64,000 nt of DNA from Chitinophaga sp. HK235 (GCF_018255755.1 NZ_CP073766.1:7872501-7936500); one strand, 5' to 3'. Shown: positions 1-9,048, numbered from the stretch's first letter. Notes: generated by a model not told the origin, from the letters alone. A program made the numbers and translations.

Positions 1-17
1 GTGGCAGGTTTCATTTG

Positions 18-1559
18 TCAGTGCTGTTTTGTTTTGGTGACGTTGTCAGTGCTGATGCTGTCGGCGCTGTTGCCCCAGCTGCTGCGGATATAAGTGGCTA
101 CCGCTGCGATCTCTTCGTCTTTCAGGAAGTTGAAGGCGGGCATCTGTTCGCTGTATGTACTGGTTTTGCTTTTGGTATCGCCGGTGCGACCCTGCAGGAT
201 GGTTTGTATCAGCAGCTTTGCATCGCTGGTGACCAGTTTGTTACCGGCCAGGGCAGGGAAGGAGGAAGGCACGCCTTTGCCATCCGGCTTATGACAGGCT
301 TCACAGTAATTTTTGTAGATGCCGGCACCTGTGCTGGTAATGGTGACAGTAGTGGCTTTGGCTGTTTCGCGTGTAGCCGTGGCCGGTACCTTCTCACCAG
401 GACGGAGCGCGGTGATACGAAGAATACGATCATCGTGTGGCAACGGAAATCCTTTACCGGGATTCCAGTCACGGTTACTGGTGGCAATATAGATATCGCC
501 TTCGGGAGAAATACAGATATCCCGCAGACGGCCGTACTTTCCGGAGAAATAAATCTCCTCACCGGTAATGGCATCCTGGGTGTTGCTGAGGTGTATCACA
601 TGGAGACTGGCAGCTTTCAAAGTACCCAGCAGGAGACTGTTTTTCCATTCCGGTATTTTATCGGAGTGATAGTAGTCTATACCTGCGGGTGCTATCGTAG
701 GTGTCCAGGCTTTGAGTGGTGCGATGAAAGGGAAGGAGTCGGCATGGGCTTTTTCATCAGGACGATCTGCATAACCTTCTATCCTTGCCCATCCGTAGTA
801 TCCGGCTTTCTGAATGAGGTTCAGTTCATCGTCAGTGGCGTCGCCGTGTTCGGAGGCAAAGAGCCGGCCTTTATCGGTAAACACGAGGCCCTGAATATTG
901 CGGTGTCCCCTGGACCAGAGATAGTTGCCCGGATAGGGATTATCTGCAGGCACGGTGCCGTCAATGTTAAGGCGTAACACCTTACCATTAAGGGATGCAG
1001 TGTCAGGAGCAAGCTGATCGTGGGCGGCATCACCGGTAGAGAGCAATACTTTACCGTCAGGAGAGATGGCTACACGGGAGCCGTTATGTCCGGTATTGCC
1101 TGGCAGCTCCAGCAATAGCAGTGGGTCTTTCAGGGTATCGGCGGTATAGGTATAACGCATCAGCCGCGATACGATGGAAGAGTCTTTGTTGAGATGCGTA
1201 TAGTCTACAAAAACATAAGGCAGTTTTTTATCCGGATGTATGGCCATGCCCAGCAGGCCCAGTGTACGCTGACGGTATACGTCGGGGATGACGAGCAACA
1301 GTTTTTTTATACCGGTATGCGGATCTACTTTACTGATGGTGCCGCTCTGTTCGGTGTACCAGATCTGGTTGTCGGGGCCCCAGGCTATTTCCCAGGGTAC
1401 ATTCAGGTCGGATACGATGGTGCTGATACCGAGCGTGGTCTTGTCCAGTTGAAGAGTGGCCTCTATCGGCTGTTGAAAGCCGCGTGTGGAGGGCCTTAGC
1501 AGAAAATAGATGCCTATTGCAAATGCAAGGATCAGCAGAAGGATACGGATACGTTTCAT
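18..1559 (-). CDS. PQQ-type sugar dehydrogenase fused to cytochrome c
   Basis: 513 aa. An N-terminal hydrophobic segment (about residues 4-22) exports or anchors it in the periplasm. Residues about 45-385 form a glucose/sorbosone dehydrogenase six-bladed propeller, with family-like stretches such as NVPWEIAWGPD and LLSTGDAAHD. A C-terminal cytochrome c domain follows: heme motif CEACH at 419-423 and a likely axial Met at 473 (EQMPAF). The family oxidises aldoses or related alcohols using PQQ and passes electrons to heme c. Its start lies 25 bp downstream of the NRAMP-like gene's stop on the same strand, so the two are probably co-transcribed. The substrate cannot be told, and no PQQ biosynthesis genes are in the window. 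The protein ends 17 bp from the window edge. Confidence 0.9.
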   Translation of the reverse strand: MKRIRILLLILAFAIGIYFLLRPSTRGFQQPIEATLQLDKTTLGISTIVSDLNVPWEIAWGPDNQIWYTEQSGTISKVDPHTGIKKLLLVIPDVYRQRTLGLLGMAIHPDKKLPYVFVDYTHLNKDSSIVSRLMRYTYTADTLKDPLLLLELPGNTGHNGSRVAISPDGKVLLSTGDAAHDQLAPDTASLNGKVLRLNIDGTVPADNPYPGNYLWSRGHRNIQGLVFTDKGRLFASEHGDATDDELNLIQKAGYYGWARIEGYADRPDEKAHADSFPFIAPLKAWTPTIAPAGIDYYHSDKIPEWKNSLLLGTLKAASLHVIHLSNTQDAITGEEIYFSGKYGRLRDICISPEGDIYIATSNRDWNPGKGFPLPHDDRILRITALRPGEKVPATATRETAKATTVTITSTGAGIYKNYCEACHKPDGKGVPSSFPALAGNKLVTSDAKLLIQTILQGRTGDTKSKTSTYSEQMPAFNFLKDEEIAAVATYIRSSWGNSADSISTDNVTKTKQH

Positions 1560-1584
1560 ATACGCGGTAACTTGTAAGTGTGGT

Positions 1585-2850
1585 TTACGAGAAGAACAGG
1601 GTGATGGCGTTGCTTATGGCCAGTAGCAACATTACGATCAGCCCGATGGCGCCGGCGATGTTGGTGAAGGTGTTGTTTTTCAGCGGTCCCATGATGGTGG
1701 TGTCATTGGCTACAAGATAGAGCGCGATGCCGATAAACGGTACGATGAAAATAGTGACAGCCTGTGCAAGCACAATTAGTTCCAGTGGGAGCTTACCAAA
1801 AGTGATGGCCACACTGGCGCCAATGATCATGATAACGGCAATGAACGTACGAACCACGCCGGAGCTGAGTTGTCCGCCATAACCGAGAGCGTCTCCCAGC
1901 AAGGTGCCGCCCAGGGCTGCATTACCGAGCAAGGAAGAAAAGGAAGCGCCAAAAAGGCCCACCAGGAACAATCCGGAAGCGGCATTGCCGAATACGGGTT
2001 CCAACGCGATGGCCATATCGGTGGCGTTGTTGATTTTGATGCCTGCGGGATGTAATACGGTAGCGGCGCAGATCATCACAGTGGCGCTCATGAAGCCGAG
2101 TATCAGCATACCGGGCAATGTCTCTTTACCAGTCAGGCTTACTTCCGGTCTTAAACGTTTGCGCTCCTGTACCAGATACGACTGATAGATAGCGCCCACG
2201 ATAGAAAAGCAGGATGCCATAAAGGCGATGATAAGTTTTTGTGAGCCGGCTGGTACGGTCGGAACAAAGCCGGAGGCGATGCCCGCTACAGGAGGGCGGG
2301 AGAGGATCATCGTTACCATAAAGGCAAACAACATCATGATAATAAGTCCTATCATAATTTTCTCCAGCATCTTGTAGAAGGTGCGGAAAAACAGAATGCT
2401 GATACCAGCGATGTTGCAAAGGATGATCCAGATGGTTTTGTTGGAATGGGTAGCTTCCGCCAGCGTGATGCCGGCACCAATAGAATTACCCGCCTGAAAG
2501 GAAGCAGTCACCAGGAATACGCCCACCCCGATGGCGATGCGTGCCGGCAGTCCCCATTTGCGGCTGATCGTGCTGAGTAATGACTCGCTGGTGGCGATGC
2601 CTACCCGTGCAGCCATGGTAGTGAAGATGATCATGAAGAAGATGGCCACGGCCACAATCCATAATAAGGAGAAACCATAGCCGGCGCCCATGATGGAAGC
2701 GATGGTGACTTTGCTGGGCCCGAATACCAGCGCGGCGGTGATGAGCCCTGGCCCGAGTGATTGCAACCAGGCCTTATAGCCATGTTTTTTTTGAATGGTG
2801 CCGTTGGCAGTGGCCGGCGTTTTTTCCATTGTTGTTCCAGGTGATGACAT
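1585..2850 (-). CDS. NRAMP-fold transporter without canonical metal-site motifs
   Basis: 421 aa from the ATG at 2850; the frame stays open upstream to 3126, but that extension is polar, unlike the family and covers a hairpin repeat, so I reject it (ATG 2829 is an alternative). About 11 membrane segments. The GPGLITAALVFG stretch at residues 33-44 matches NRAMP TM1, but the DPGN metal motif that should follow reads GPSK (44-47). In TM6 the usual MPH is replaced by a stretch starting MASC (211-214). NRAMP proteins are proton-coupled divalent metal importers, and those two motifs bind the transition metal. Their absence argues for another substrate (Mg-type relatives are known) or an altered mechanism. 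It is the first gene of a pair with the sugar dehydrogenase. Confidence 0.85.
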   Translation of the reverse strand: MSSPGTTMEKTPATANGTIQKKHGYKAWLQSLGPGLITAALVFGPSKVTIASIMGAGYGFSLLWIVAVAIFFMIIFTTMAARVGIATSESLLSTISRKWGLPARIAIGVGVFLVTASFQAGNSIGAGITLAEATHSNKTIWIILCNIAGISILFFRTFYKMLEKIMIGLIIMMLFAFMVTMILSRPPVAGIASGFVPTVPAGSQKLIIAFMASCFSIVGAIYQSYLVQERKRLRPEVSLTGKETLPGMLILGFMSATVMICAATVLHPAGIKINNATDMAIALEPVFGNAASGLFLVGLFGASFSSLLGNAALGGTLLGDALGYGGQLSSGVVRTFIAVIMIIGASVAITFGKLPLELIVLAQAVTIFIVPFIGIALYLVANDTTIMGPLKNNTFTNIAGAIGLIVMLLLAISNAITLFFS

Positions 2851-2947
2851 CAGGTTGATTTTTACTTTTTTCAGATGTATGCGGATACTTGCTGATATAG
2901 GGATGATATCCCCTGTAGTATTGATTTTGGCCCCGACAATCATATAG

Positions 2948-2967
2948 CCCAGGACTTCAGTCCTGGG
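2948..2967. repeat. REP-like palindrome (9-2-9)
   Basis: CCCAGGACT-TC-AGTCCTGGG, a perfect 9-bp stem with a 2-nt centre. Its architecture (CCC.GG.CT NN AG.CC.GGG) is the same as the paired palindromes at 60863-60944, suggesting one dispersed family. Confidence 0.6.
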
Positions 2968-2970
2968 ATC

Positions 2971-2984
2971 CGGGTACGTTACCG
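2971..2984. promoter_or_regulatory. Candidate operator, copy 1
   Basis: CGGGTACGTTACCG, an imperfect dyad that differs from the perfect dyad at 3076-3089 by a single base. It lies in the divergent promoter region. No cognate regulator gene is adjacent, so the role is inferred from symmetry and repetition alone. Confidence 0.35.
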
Positions 2985-3075
2985 AAAGATAGACACATTC
3001 TTCGGGAAATAAAAGAAAGCGTTTATCATTTTTTGTAAAAAAACATTGTGCATTCTCAAAAAAAGAAGTATTTTT

Positions 3076-3089
3076 CGGGTACGTACCCG
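3076..3089. promoter_or_regulatory. Candidate operator, copy 2 (perfect palindrome)
   Basis: CGGGTACGTACCCG is a perfect 14-bp palindrome about 136 bp upstream of the Gfo/Idh start. Two copies in one divergent intergenic region fit binding of a dimeric repressor of the LacI or GntR kind; this is inference. Confidence 0.4.
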
Positions 3090-3224
3090 GAAATCGGAAT
3101 TTATTACTCCGGGATGCAGTGATCAACTGAAATTTACAAGACAGGCCAACTGTGAACAGATATATAATAGGACACCAGTAAGTGTAGTCCTTACCATTAT
3201 AAAAGTATCCGCAAAAATTCCAAC

Positions 3225-4235
3225 ATGAAAAACAGTCGCCGCAACTTTATCCGCAATACCGCGCTGGCAGGCATCGGAACAGGTTTATTGGGAAACCTCC
3301 GGCCTTTGTATGGCATGAATACCAGTCATTCCGACAAATTGATCCGCATCGGCATCATCGGCCTCGATACTTCCCATGCTATCGCTTTCACCAAAAATTT
3401 CAACAATCCGGTAACAGTACCCGGCCTGGAAGGCATGAAAGTAGTGGCGGCATTCCCGCAAACAAGCCCCGACATCGAGCTGAATAAAAAACGACTACCT
3501 GGATATATAGAACAGGTAAAAGCGATGGGAGTGGAGATAGTGGATTCCATGGCGGCACTGCTGGAAAAATCAGATGTGGTATTGCTGGAATCCAATGACG
3601 GTCGTCCGCATCTGGCACAGGCTATGCCGGTCATCAAAGCAGGAAAAAAAATCTTCATCGATAAACCCCTGGCGGCATCATTCGCAGATGGTATTGCCAT
3701 CGTGAAAGCCACCAGAAAATACAACGTACCCATGTTTTCCTCTTCTGCCCTGCGTTTTATGGACAGCGTTAAACAAGTGCAGCAGGGAGCTATCGGTAAA
3801 GTAACTGGCGCTGATACTTTCAGTCCTGCCGCGTTGGAAAAAACACATCCCGATTTGTTCTGGTATGGCATCCACGGCGTAGAAACACTTTTCGCTGTAA
3901 TGGGCAGTGGCTGCAAAACCGTTACCCGCTTCAATACCCCCGGCAATGATGTGGTAGTAGGACAATGGAACGATGATCGTATCGGCACGTTCAGAGGTAC
4001 CCGCAACAGTCCCGATGATTTTGGTGGCCGCGTAGTCGGCGAAAAAGGAAATCAGCTGTTAGGTCCTTTTAAAGGCTACGATGCACTGCTACAGGAGATC
4101 GCCGCCTTTTTCCGTACCGGCGTGCCTCCTGTAAAACCGGAAGAAACACTGGAGATCCTGGCGTTTATGGAGGCAGCCGAAGAAAGCAAACGTAAAGGGG
4201 GAAAACCCGTTGCGTTGCCCGTCATCAATATTTAA
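3225..4235 (+). CDS. Tat-exported Gfo/Idh/MocA family protein
   Basis: 336 aa. The N-terminus has a twin-arginine signal (SRRNFIRN, R5-R6, then a hydrophobic stretch), so it is probably exported folded with its cofactor. The nucleotide-binding strand RIGIIGLDTSH (41-51) departs from the GxGxxG pattern. The family's EKP motif appears as IDKP (K147). Members are NAD(P)-dependent oxidoreductases on sugars or inositols; exported relatives include NAD-dependent glycosidases. It opens the amino-sugar gene run and lies 39 bp before a second, longer family member. The substrate is unknown; an exported amino-sugar derivative is inferred from context. Confidence 0.85.
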   Translation: MKNSRRNFIRNTALAGIGTGLLGNLRPLYGMNTSHSDKLIRIGIIGLDTSHAIAFTKNFNNPVTVPGLEGMKVVAAFPQTSPDIELNKKRLPGYIEQVKAMGVEIVDSMAALLEKSDVVLLESNDGRPHLAQAMPVIKAGKKIFIDKPLAASFADGIAIVKATRKYNVPMFSSSALRFMDSVKQVQQGAIGKVTGADTFSPAALEKTHPDLFWYGIHGVETLFAVMGSGCKTVTRFNTPGNDVVVGQWNDDRIGTFRGTRNSPDDFGGRVVGEKGNQLLGPFKGYDALLQEIAAFFRTGVPPVKPEETLEILAFMEAAEESKRKGGKPVALPVINI

Positions 4236-4274
4236 ATAACCTGTAATTCCAATACCCAAAAAATCTGAAAGCTT

Positions 4275-5615
4275 ATGAAGGCGTCCCGTAGAGACTTCCT
4301 GAAAAAAACAACCAAAGGTACGGCTGCTGTTATGCTGGGTGGCATGCTACCGGGTTTCAGTGCAGCCAGTTATGCACGTATCATGGGTTCCAACGACCGT
4401 GTACGTGTAGGTATGATGGGTGTAAACTCCCGTGGTCTTGCATTGGCCAATAACTATGCCCGTCAAAAAAATTGTGAAGTGGTATCTGTTTCCGATGTGG
4501 ATACCCGCGCTGCGGAAAAATGTATAGCCAGCGTCTTTAAAATCACACAGACAAAACCCCAGGCAGTACCCGATTTCCGGAAAGCCCTCGAAAATAAAAA
4601 CATGGATGCGCTGGTGGTGGCGGCACCAGACCACTGGCATGCGCCGGCCGCCATCCTGGCTGCCAAGGCAGGCAAACATGTATACCTCGAAAAACCCTGC
4701 AGCCACAATCCGTATGAAGGGGAGTTGCTCGTAAAAGTGGCAGAAAAATATAAAGCAGTCATTCAGATGGGCAACCAGCGCCGTTCCTGGCCAAACGTGG
4801 AAGCCGCTATCCGCGAGGTACGCGGAGGTTCTATCGGACGGGCTTACTTCGCCAAAGGCTGGTATACCAACAACCGTGAATCTATTGGCCGCGGTAAAGA
4901 GATCGATGTGCCGGCATGGCTCAACTATGATCTGTGGCAGGGACCAGCACCCCGTCGTCCGCTCAAAGACAACCTTATCCATTACAACTGGCACTGGTTC
5001 TGGAACTGGGGCACCGGCGAAGCACTCAACAATGGCACCCATATGATTGACCTCATGCGTTGGGGCCTCGGCGTGGAATATCCCAGCCGTGTTACTTCTG
5101 CGGGGGGCCGTTACCGTTACCAGGACGATTGGGAAACGCCCGATACACAAGTGATCACACTGGAGTTCCCCAATAATACCAGCATGACCTGGGAAGGTCG
5201 CAGCTGTAACGGACGCACCGTGGAAGGCAACTCCGTAGGTGTCATCTTCTACGGAGAAAAAGGCTCCCTGGTAATTGACGGTAACGCCTATACGATTTAT
5301 GACCTGGATAATAAAGTAGTGAAAGAAGTAAAAAACCAGGTCATCATCGATCCGCGCAATCTGATGAATCCCGCTGAAACACTGGACGCGCTGCATATTC
5401 AGAATTTCTTTGAAGGTATCCGCAAAGGCACGCCACTGAATGCAGACATTCTGGGTGGTTATCAAAGTACGCTGTTATGCCAGCTGGGCAATATTGCACT
5501 ACGTACCGGCAATGCGCTACACATCGATACCAGCAACGGCCATATCCTGAATGATGCCGCAGCGCAACAATACTGGAAACGGGAGTACCAGCCAGGATGG
5601 GAACCAACCTTGTAA
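4275..5615 (+). CDS. Tat-exported Gfo/Idh/MocA oxidoreductase (long form)
   Basis: 446 aa. Twin-arginine signal SRRDFLKK (R5-R6). The Rossmann strand GMMGVNSRG (46-54) lacks a strict GxGxxG. EKP is at 139-141 and a PDHWH element at 118-122 is typical of this long Bacteroidota subgroup. Length, export and fold match both oxidoreductases and NAD-dependent glycosidases of the GH109 type; sequence alone does not decide between them. It follows the shorter Gfo/Idh gene in the same orientation. A hairpin between it and the transporter gene (5629-5668) may adjust expression within the operon. Confidence 0.85.
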   Translation: MKASRRDFLKKTTKGTAAVMLGGMLPGFSAASYARIMGSNDRVRVGMMGVNSRGLALANNYARQKNCEVVSVSDVDTRAAEKCIASVFKITQTKPQAVPDFRKALENKNMDALVVAAPDHWHAPAAILAAKAGKHVYLEKPCSHNPYEGELLVKVAEKYKAVIQMGNQRRSWPNVEAAIREVRGGSIGRAYFAKGWYTNNRESIGRGKEIDVPAWLNYDLWQGPAPRRPLKDNLIHYNWHWFWNWGTGEALNNGTHMIDLMRWGLGVEYPSRVTSAGGRYRYQDDWETPDTQVITLEFPNNTSMTWEGRSCNGRTVEGNSVGVIFYGEKGSLVIDGNAYTIYDLDNKVVKEVKNQVIIDPRNLMNPAETLDALHIQNFFEGIRKGTPLNADILGGYQSTLLCQLGNIALRTGNALHIDTSNGHILNDAAAQQYWKREYQPGWEPTL

Positions 5616-5628
5616 CTCAATTACGAAT

Positions 5629-5668
5629 TACGGATTATCAATTGCGGTTTCGTCATTGATAATCCGTA
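5629..5668. terminator. Intercistronic hairpin
   Basis: Perfect 14-bp arms TACGGATTATCAAT (5629-5642) and ATTGATAATCCGTA (5655-5668) around a 12-nt loop, with no T run after it. It sits 12 bp before the transporter start, so it is more likely an attenuating or mRNA-stabilising element than a full terminator. Confidence 0.5.
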
Positions 5669-5679
5669 GTTGAAAACAG

Positions 5680-7062
5680 ATGATTATGAAACAAACCGGC
5701 CGGATCGATCCGGGCCAGCTGAGTCGTCGGGATACGGTGATCTCCATCCTGATCATCGGAATGCTCTTCTTTATCTTTGGTTTCGTGACCTGGGTGAATG
5801 CCATTCTGATACCGTATTTTAAGATTGCCTGTGAGCTGACCAATTTTCAATCTTACCTTGTAGCCTTCGCTTTTTATATTTCCTATTTTATTATGTCCGT
5901 CCCTTCTTCTTACCTGCTGAAGGCGGTAGGATTCAAGAAGGGCATTATGATCGGATTCTGGACGATGTCGCTTGGCGCAGCTATTTTTATTCCGGCTGCA
6001 ATGACCCGAACCTATGAGGTGTTTCTGTTAGGATTGTTTACCATAGGACTTGGGCTGGCGGTATTGCAAACAGCAGCCAATCCCTACATCACGATACTGG
6101 GCCCAAAGGAAAGCGCAGCGCAGCGTATCAGTATCATGGGGATCTGCAACAAGGGCGCGGGTATTATAGCGCCGCTGATCTTTGCTGCTGTGATATTAAA
6201 GCCTACTGACAGCGGTTTGTTTGCACAGCTGCAGCATATGACGGGTGCCGCTAAGGAAGCGGCCCTCGATGAACTGATCCGCAGAGTGATAGCGCCTTAT
6301 ACCGTAGTGGCAGCTGTCTTGTTTATACTGGGATTGCTGGTGCGTTATTCTCCCTTGCCGGATATTAATACCGAACAGGAAGATGGGGCAGTAGCGGTGG
6401 CCAACGCAGGCAAGAAAAACATTTTTGGATTCCCGCATCTGATACTCGGAGCAGTGGCCATTTTTCTGCATGTAGGCACGCAGGTGGTGGCTATTGATAC
6501 GATTATCGGTTATGCCACTTCCATGCATATCCCATTGATGGAAGCTAAAACATTTCCCTCCTATACATTATTTGTCACCATCTGTGGTTATCTGCTGGGC
6601 ATTATAACGATCCCGCGTATACTGAGTCAGGTCAATGCCTTGCGTATCTGTACTATATTGGGCGCTTTATTTACACTGGGTATTATTTATATGCAGGGAG
6701 AAGTAAAACTGCTGGGACATACTACAGATATCTCCATCTGGTTTGTGGTATTGCTGGGCTTTGCCAATTCGCTGGTATGGGCTGGTATCTGGCCGCTGGC
6801 GCTCGATGGCCTGGGACGTTTCACAAAATTGGGAGCTTCCCTGATGATCATGGGATTAAGTGGTAATGCCATGCTGCCTCCTTTGTATGGTTATTTCGCA
6901 GACAGGTATGATGTACGTCATGCTTATTGGGTGCTGTTTCCCTGTTATCTGTACCTCATGTTTTACGCATTTTATGGGCATCGTATCAGACAGTGGACAA
7001 GGACTGCCCTTTCTATAAATACTCAACCGGAAAAACAGTTGCATGGAACAGAGAAAGTATAA
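5680..7062 (+). CDS. nagP: FucP/NagP-type sugar MFS transporter
   Basis: 460 aa, 12 predicted membrane segments. The N-terminal helix (IIGMLFFIFGFVTWVNAIL) and the AANPYITILGP stretch are typical of the FucP/GluP/NagP branch of proton symporters, where the asparagines help bind sugar. Its end overlaps the nagA start by 20 bp, so the two are translationally linked. That neighbour points to N-acetylglucosamine as cargo, brought across the inner membrane. ATG 5680 is used; M3 (5686) is an alternative. Confidence 0.88.
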   Translation: MIMKQTGRIDPGQLSRRDTVISILIIGMLFFIFGFVTWVNAILIPYFKIACELTNFQSYLVAFAFYISYFIMSVPSSYLLKAVGFKKGIMIGFWTMSLGAAIFIPAAMTRTYEVFLLGLFTIGLGLAVLQTAANPYITILGPKESAAQRISIMGICNKGAGIIAPLIFAAVILKPTDSGLFAQLQHMTGAAKEAALDELIRRVIAPYTVVAAVLFILGLLVRYSPLPDINTEQEDGAVAVANAGKKNIFGFPHLILGAVAIFLHVGTQVVAIDTIIGYATSMHIPLMEAKTFPSYTLFVTICGYLLGIITIPRILSQVNALRICTILGALFTLGIIYMQGEVKLLGHTTDISIWFVVLLGFANSLVWAGIWPLALDGLGRFTKLGASLMIMGLSGNAMLPPLYGYFADRYDVRHAYWVLFPCYLYLMFYAFYGHRIRQWTRTALSINTQPEKQLHGTEKV

Positions 7063-8242
7063 GATTGTCAATGGCCATATTATTACACCTTACCGGATCA
7101 TACGTAATGGTACATTGATTACGGAAGGCAAACGTATCCTGGCGGTGAGCGAGCGGGATGTGGAAATGCCCGGCGCGACGGTGATAGACGCAGGCGGGCA
7201 GTATGTGTCTCCGGGGTTTATAGATCTGCATATTCATGGTGGTGGTGGTTTTGATTTTATGGATGGTACGGTAGCAGCTTTTCTGAAAGTGGCGGAAAAA
7301 CACCTGGAATATGGTACCACCACGATGGTGCCTACTACACTGAGCAGTGACAAGGCTAGTTTACTCAAGGCCCTTGAATTATATGAAGCGGCGCATGCGC
7401 AGAATACTACCGGTGCACGTTTTGCCGGGCTCCACCTGGAAGGGCCTTATGTGGCCATGAGCCAGCGGGGAGCACAAGACCCGCGTTATATCCGTAATCC
7501 GGAGGAAGCGGAATATATGGAGGTGTTGTCTGCTTCATCGGCGGTGGTGCGCTGGAGTGCAGCCCCTGAACTGCCGGGAGCATTACCTTTTGGTCGTTAT
7601 CTCCGGTCCCGGGGCATACTGGCAGCCGCCGCGCATACCGACGCTATTTATGAAGAAATGCTGGAAGCTTACGAGAACGGCTATACGCATATTACCCATT
7701 TGTATTCTGCCATGTCGAGTGTCACCCGCCGCAATGCCTTTCGTTATGCCGGTGTGGTGGAAGCAGCTTTCCTGATTGATGATATGACGGTGGAGATCAT
7801 CGCTGATGGGATTCACCTGCCGGCTCCTTTGCTGAAGCTGGTATATAAGATCAAAGGGGCGGGTAAAACGGCGCTGATTACCGACGCCATGCGTGCCGCA
7901 GGAATGCCGCCAGGGGAAAGTGTTTTGGGGGGGCTGCATAATGGTATAAAGGTACTGGTGGAAGATGGGGTGGCTAAACTGCCCGATCGTACTTCATTTG
8001 CCGGCAGTGTAGCCACAGCCGATAGGCTGGTGCGGACCATGGTGCAGCTGGCAGAAGTGCCCCTGCAGGAAGCTGTACAGATGATCACGGCCACCCCTGC
8101 GTCCATTGCTGGTATAGATGACCGAAAAGGATCTCTGGTGGCTGGTAAAGATGCTGATATTGTTTTTTTTGATGAAAAGATACAGGTAAGTACCGTTTTT
8201 ATAGAAGGAGAACGGATGTACAGCAAAGACACAACGTTGTAA
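7043..8242 (+). CDS. nagA: N-acetylglucosamine-6-phosphate deacetylase
   Basis: 399 aa, the usual NagA length. Amidohydrolase fold with metal motif DLHIHGGGG (H63, H65), LEGPY (E133), H198 and H219 (THLYSAM), and the catalytic Asp in LITDAM (D281). It converts GlcNAc-6-P to glucosamine-6-P plus acetate in the cytoplasm. It overlaps the transporter gene and lies 16 bp before the NagB-like gene. No GlcNAc kinase is in the window, so phosphorylation must be supplied elsewhere if the route is the standard one. Confidence 0.93.
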   Translation: MEQRKYKIVNGHIITPYRIIRNGTLITEGKRILAVSERDVEMPGATVIDAGGQYVSPGFIDLHIHGGGGFDFMDGTVAAFLKVAEKHLEYGTTTMVPTTLSSDKASLLKALELYEAAHAQNTTGARFAGLHLEGPYVAMSQRGAQDPRYIRNPEEAEYMEVLSASSAVVRWSAAPELPGALPFGRYLRSRGILAAAAHTDAIYEEMLEAYENGYTHITHLYSAMSSVTRRNAFRYAGVVEAAFLIDDMTVEIIADGIHLPAPLLKLVYKIKGAGKTALITDAMRAAGMPPGESVLGGLHNGIKVLVEDGVAKLPDRTSFAGSVATADRLVRTMVQLAEVPLQEAVQMITATPASIAGIDDRKGSLVAGKDADIVFFDEKIQVSTVFIEGERMYSKDTTL

Positions 8243-8258
8243 AAGAAATTTTTTAGTC

Positions 8259-9041
8259 ATGCGATCATTTAAGACAGATACATTAGAAGTACAGATACAT
8301 CCTTCCCGTATAGTCATGGGCGTTGTTGCTGCAGACAAGGTTGCCACCAGGATCTGGCAACTGCTGAAAGAACAGCCTTTTGTCAACATCATCTTTGCTG
8401 CAGCACCTTCCCAGCAGGAGTTCCTGGAAGCGTTGGTACTGCAGCCGGGAATCGACTGGCAGAGAGTGAATGCTTTTCATATGGATGAATATGTGGGCCT
8501 GGCGGCCGATGCTCCACAGGGCTTCGGTAACTTTCTGAAGGAACGTATTTTTTCCAGACTCCCTTTCCGCGAAGTGTTTTATCTCAATGGCAATGCTGCA
8601 GATACCGCTGCAGAATGTAGCCGCTATGCTGCTTTATTGCAACAGTATCCTCCCGATATCGTGAACATGGGCATTGGCGAAAATACACACATCGCCTTCA
8701 ACGATCCGCACGTAGCCGATTTCAACGATCCGGCTTTGGTAAAGGTGGTAGACCTGGACGAGGCTTGCCGCCAGCAGCAGGTCAACGACGGCTGTTTCGC
8801 CAACATCACCCTCGTACCACGTTATGCCCTCACACTTACTGTTCCTGCGTTGATGCGTGGCCGTTATATCTACTGTATGGTGCCTGGCAAAAATAAAGCT
8901 GCTGCCGTAAAACATACGGTACACGACACTGTACAAGAGCAATATCCATCTACCGCGCTGCGCAGGCATCCGGCAGCCGTGCTGTTTCTGGACAACGACA
9001 GTGCACAACAAATCAGTTTATCATCTTTCAACATAAAATAA
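8259..9041 (+). CDS. Glucosamine-6-phosphate deaminase-like protein, altered active site
   Basis: 260 aa, NagB/6-phosphogluconolactonase superfamily. The general-base region NAFHMDEYVG is intact (D76). The catalytic loop, GNDGHIAFNEP in E. coli NagB as I recall it, here reads GENTHIAFNDP: the loop Asp is Asn (N142), His is kept (H144) and Glu has become Asp (D149). Classical NagB isomerises and deaminates GlcN-6-P to Fru-6-P plus ammonia. Its position after nagA supports a related job, but the substitutions leave both activity and substrate open. It is followed 7 bp later by the epimerase-like gene. Confidence 0.8.
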   Translation: MRSFKTDTLEVQIHPSRIVMGVVAADKVATRIWQLLKEQPFVNIIFAAAPSQQEFLEALVLQPGIDWQRVNAFHMDEYVGLAADAPQGFGNFLKERIFSRLPFREVFYLNGNAADTAAECSRYAALLQQYPPDIVNMGIGENTHIAFNDPHVADFNDPALVKVVDLDEACRQQQVNDGCFANITLVPRYALTLTVPALMRGRYIYCMVPGKNKAAAVKHTVHDTVQEQYPSTALRRHPAAVLFLDNDSAQQISLSSFNIK

Positions 9042-9048
9042 AAACAAC

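Larger units (their letters stand above)
2851..3224. promoter_or_regulatory. Divergent intergenic region with dyad sites
   Basis: 374 bp between the minus-strand NRAMP-like gene and the plus-strand amino-sugar operon, so it must hold promoters for both. It contains a 20-bp hairpin repeat at 2948-2967 and two near-identical dyads at 2971-2984 and 3076-3089. No gene is visible in it. I could not assign a convincing Bacteroidota -33/-7 promoter. Confidence 0.5.

Noticed and set aside
15..977. 320-codon plus-strand frame inside the PQQ dehydrogenase
   Set aside because: The minus-strand gene has a heme motif and propeller; the plus frame has nothing.
4347..5465. Antisense frame of 372 codons in the long Gfo/Idh gene
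   Set aside because: No recognisable features; codon-pattern mirror.
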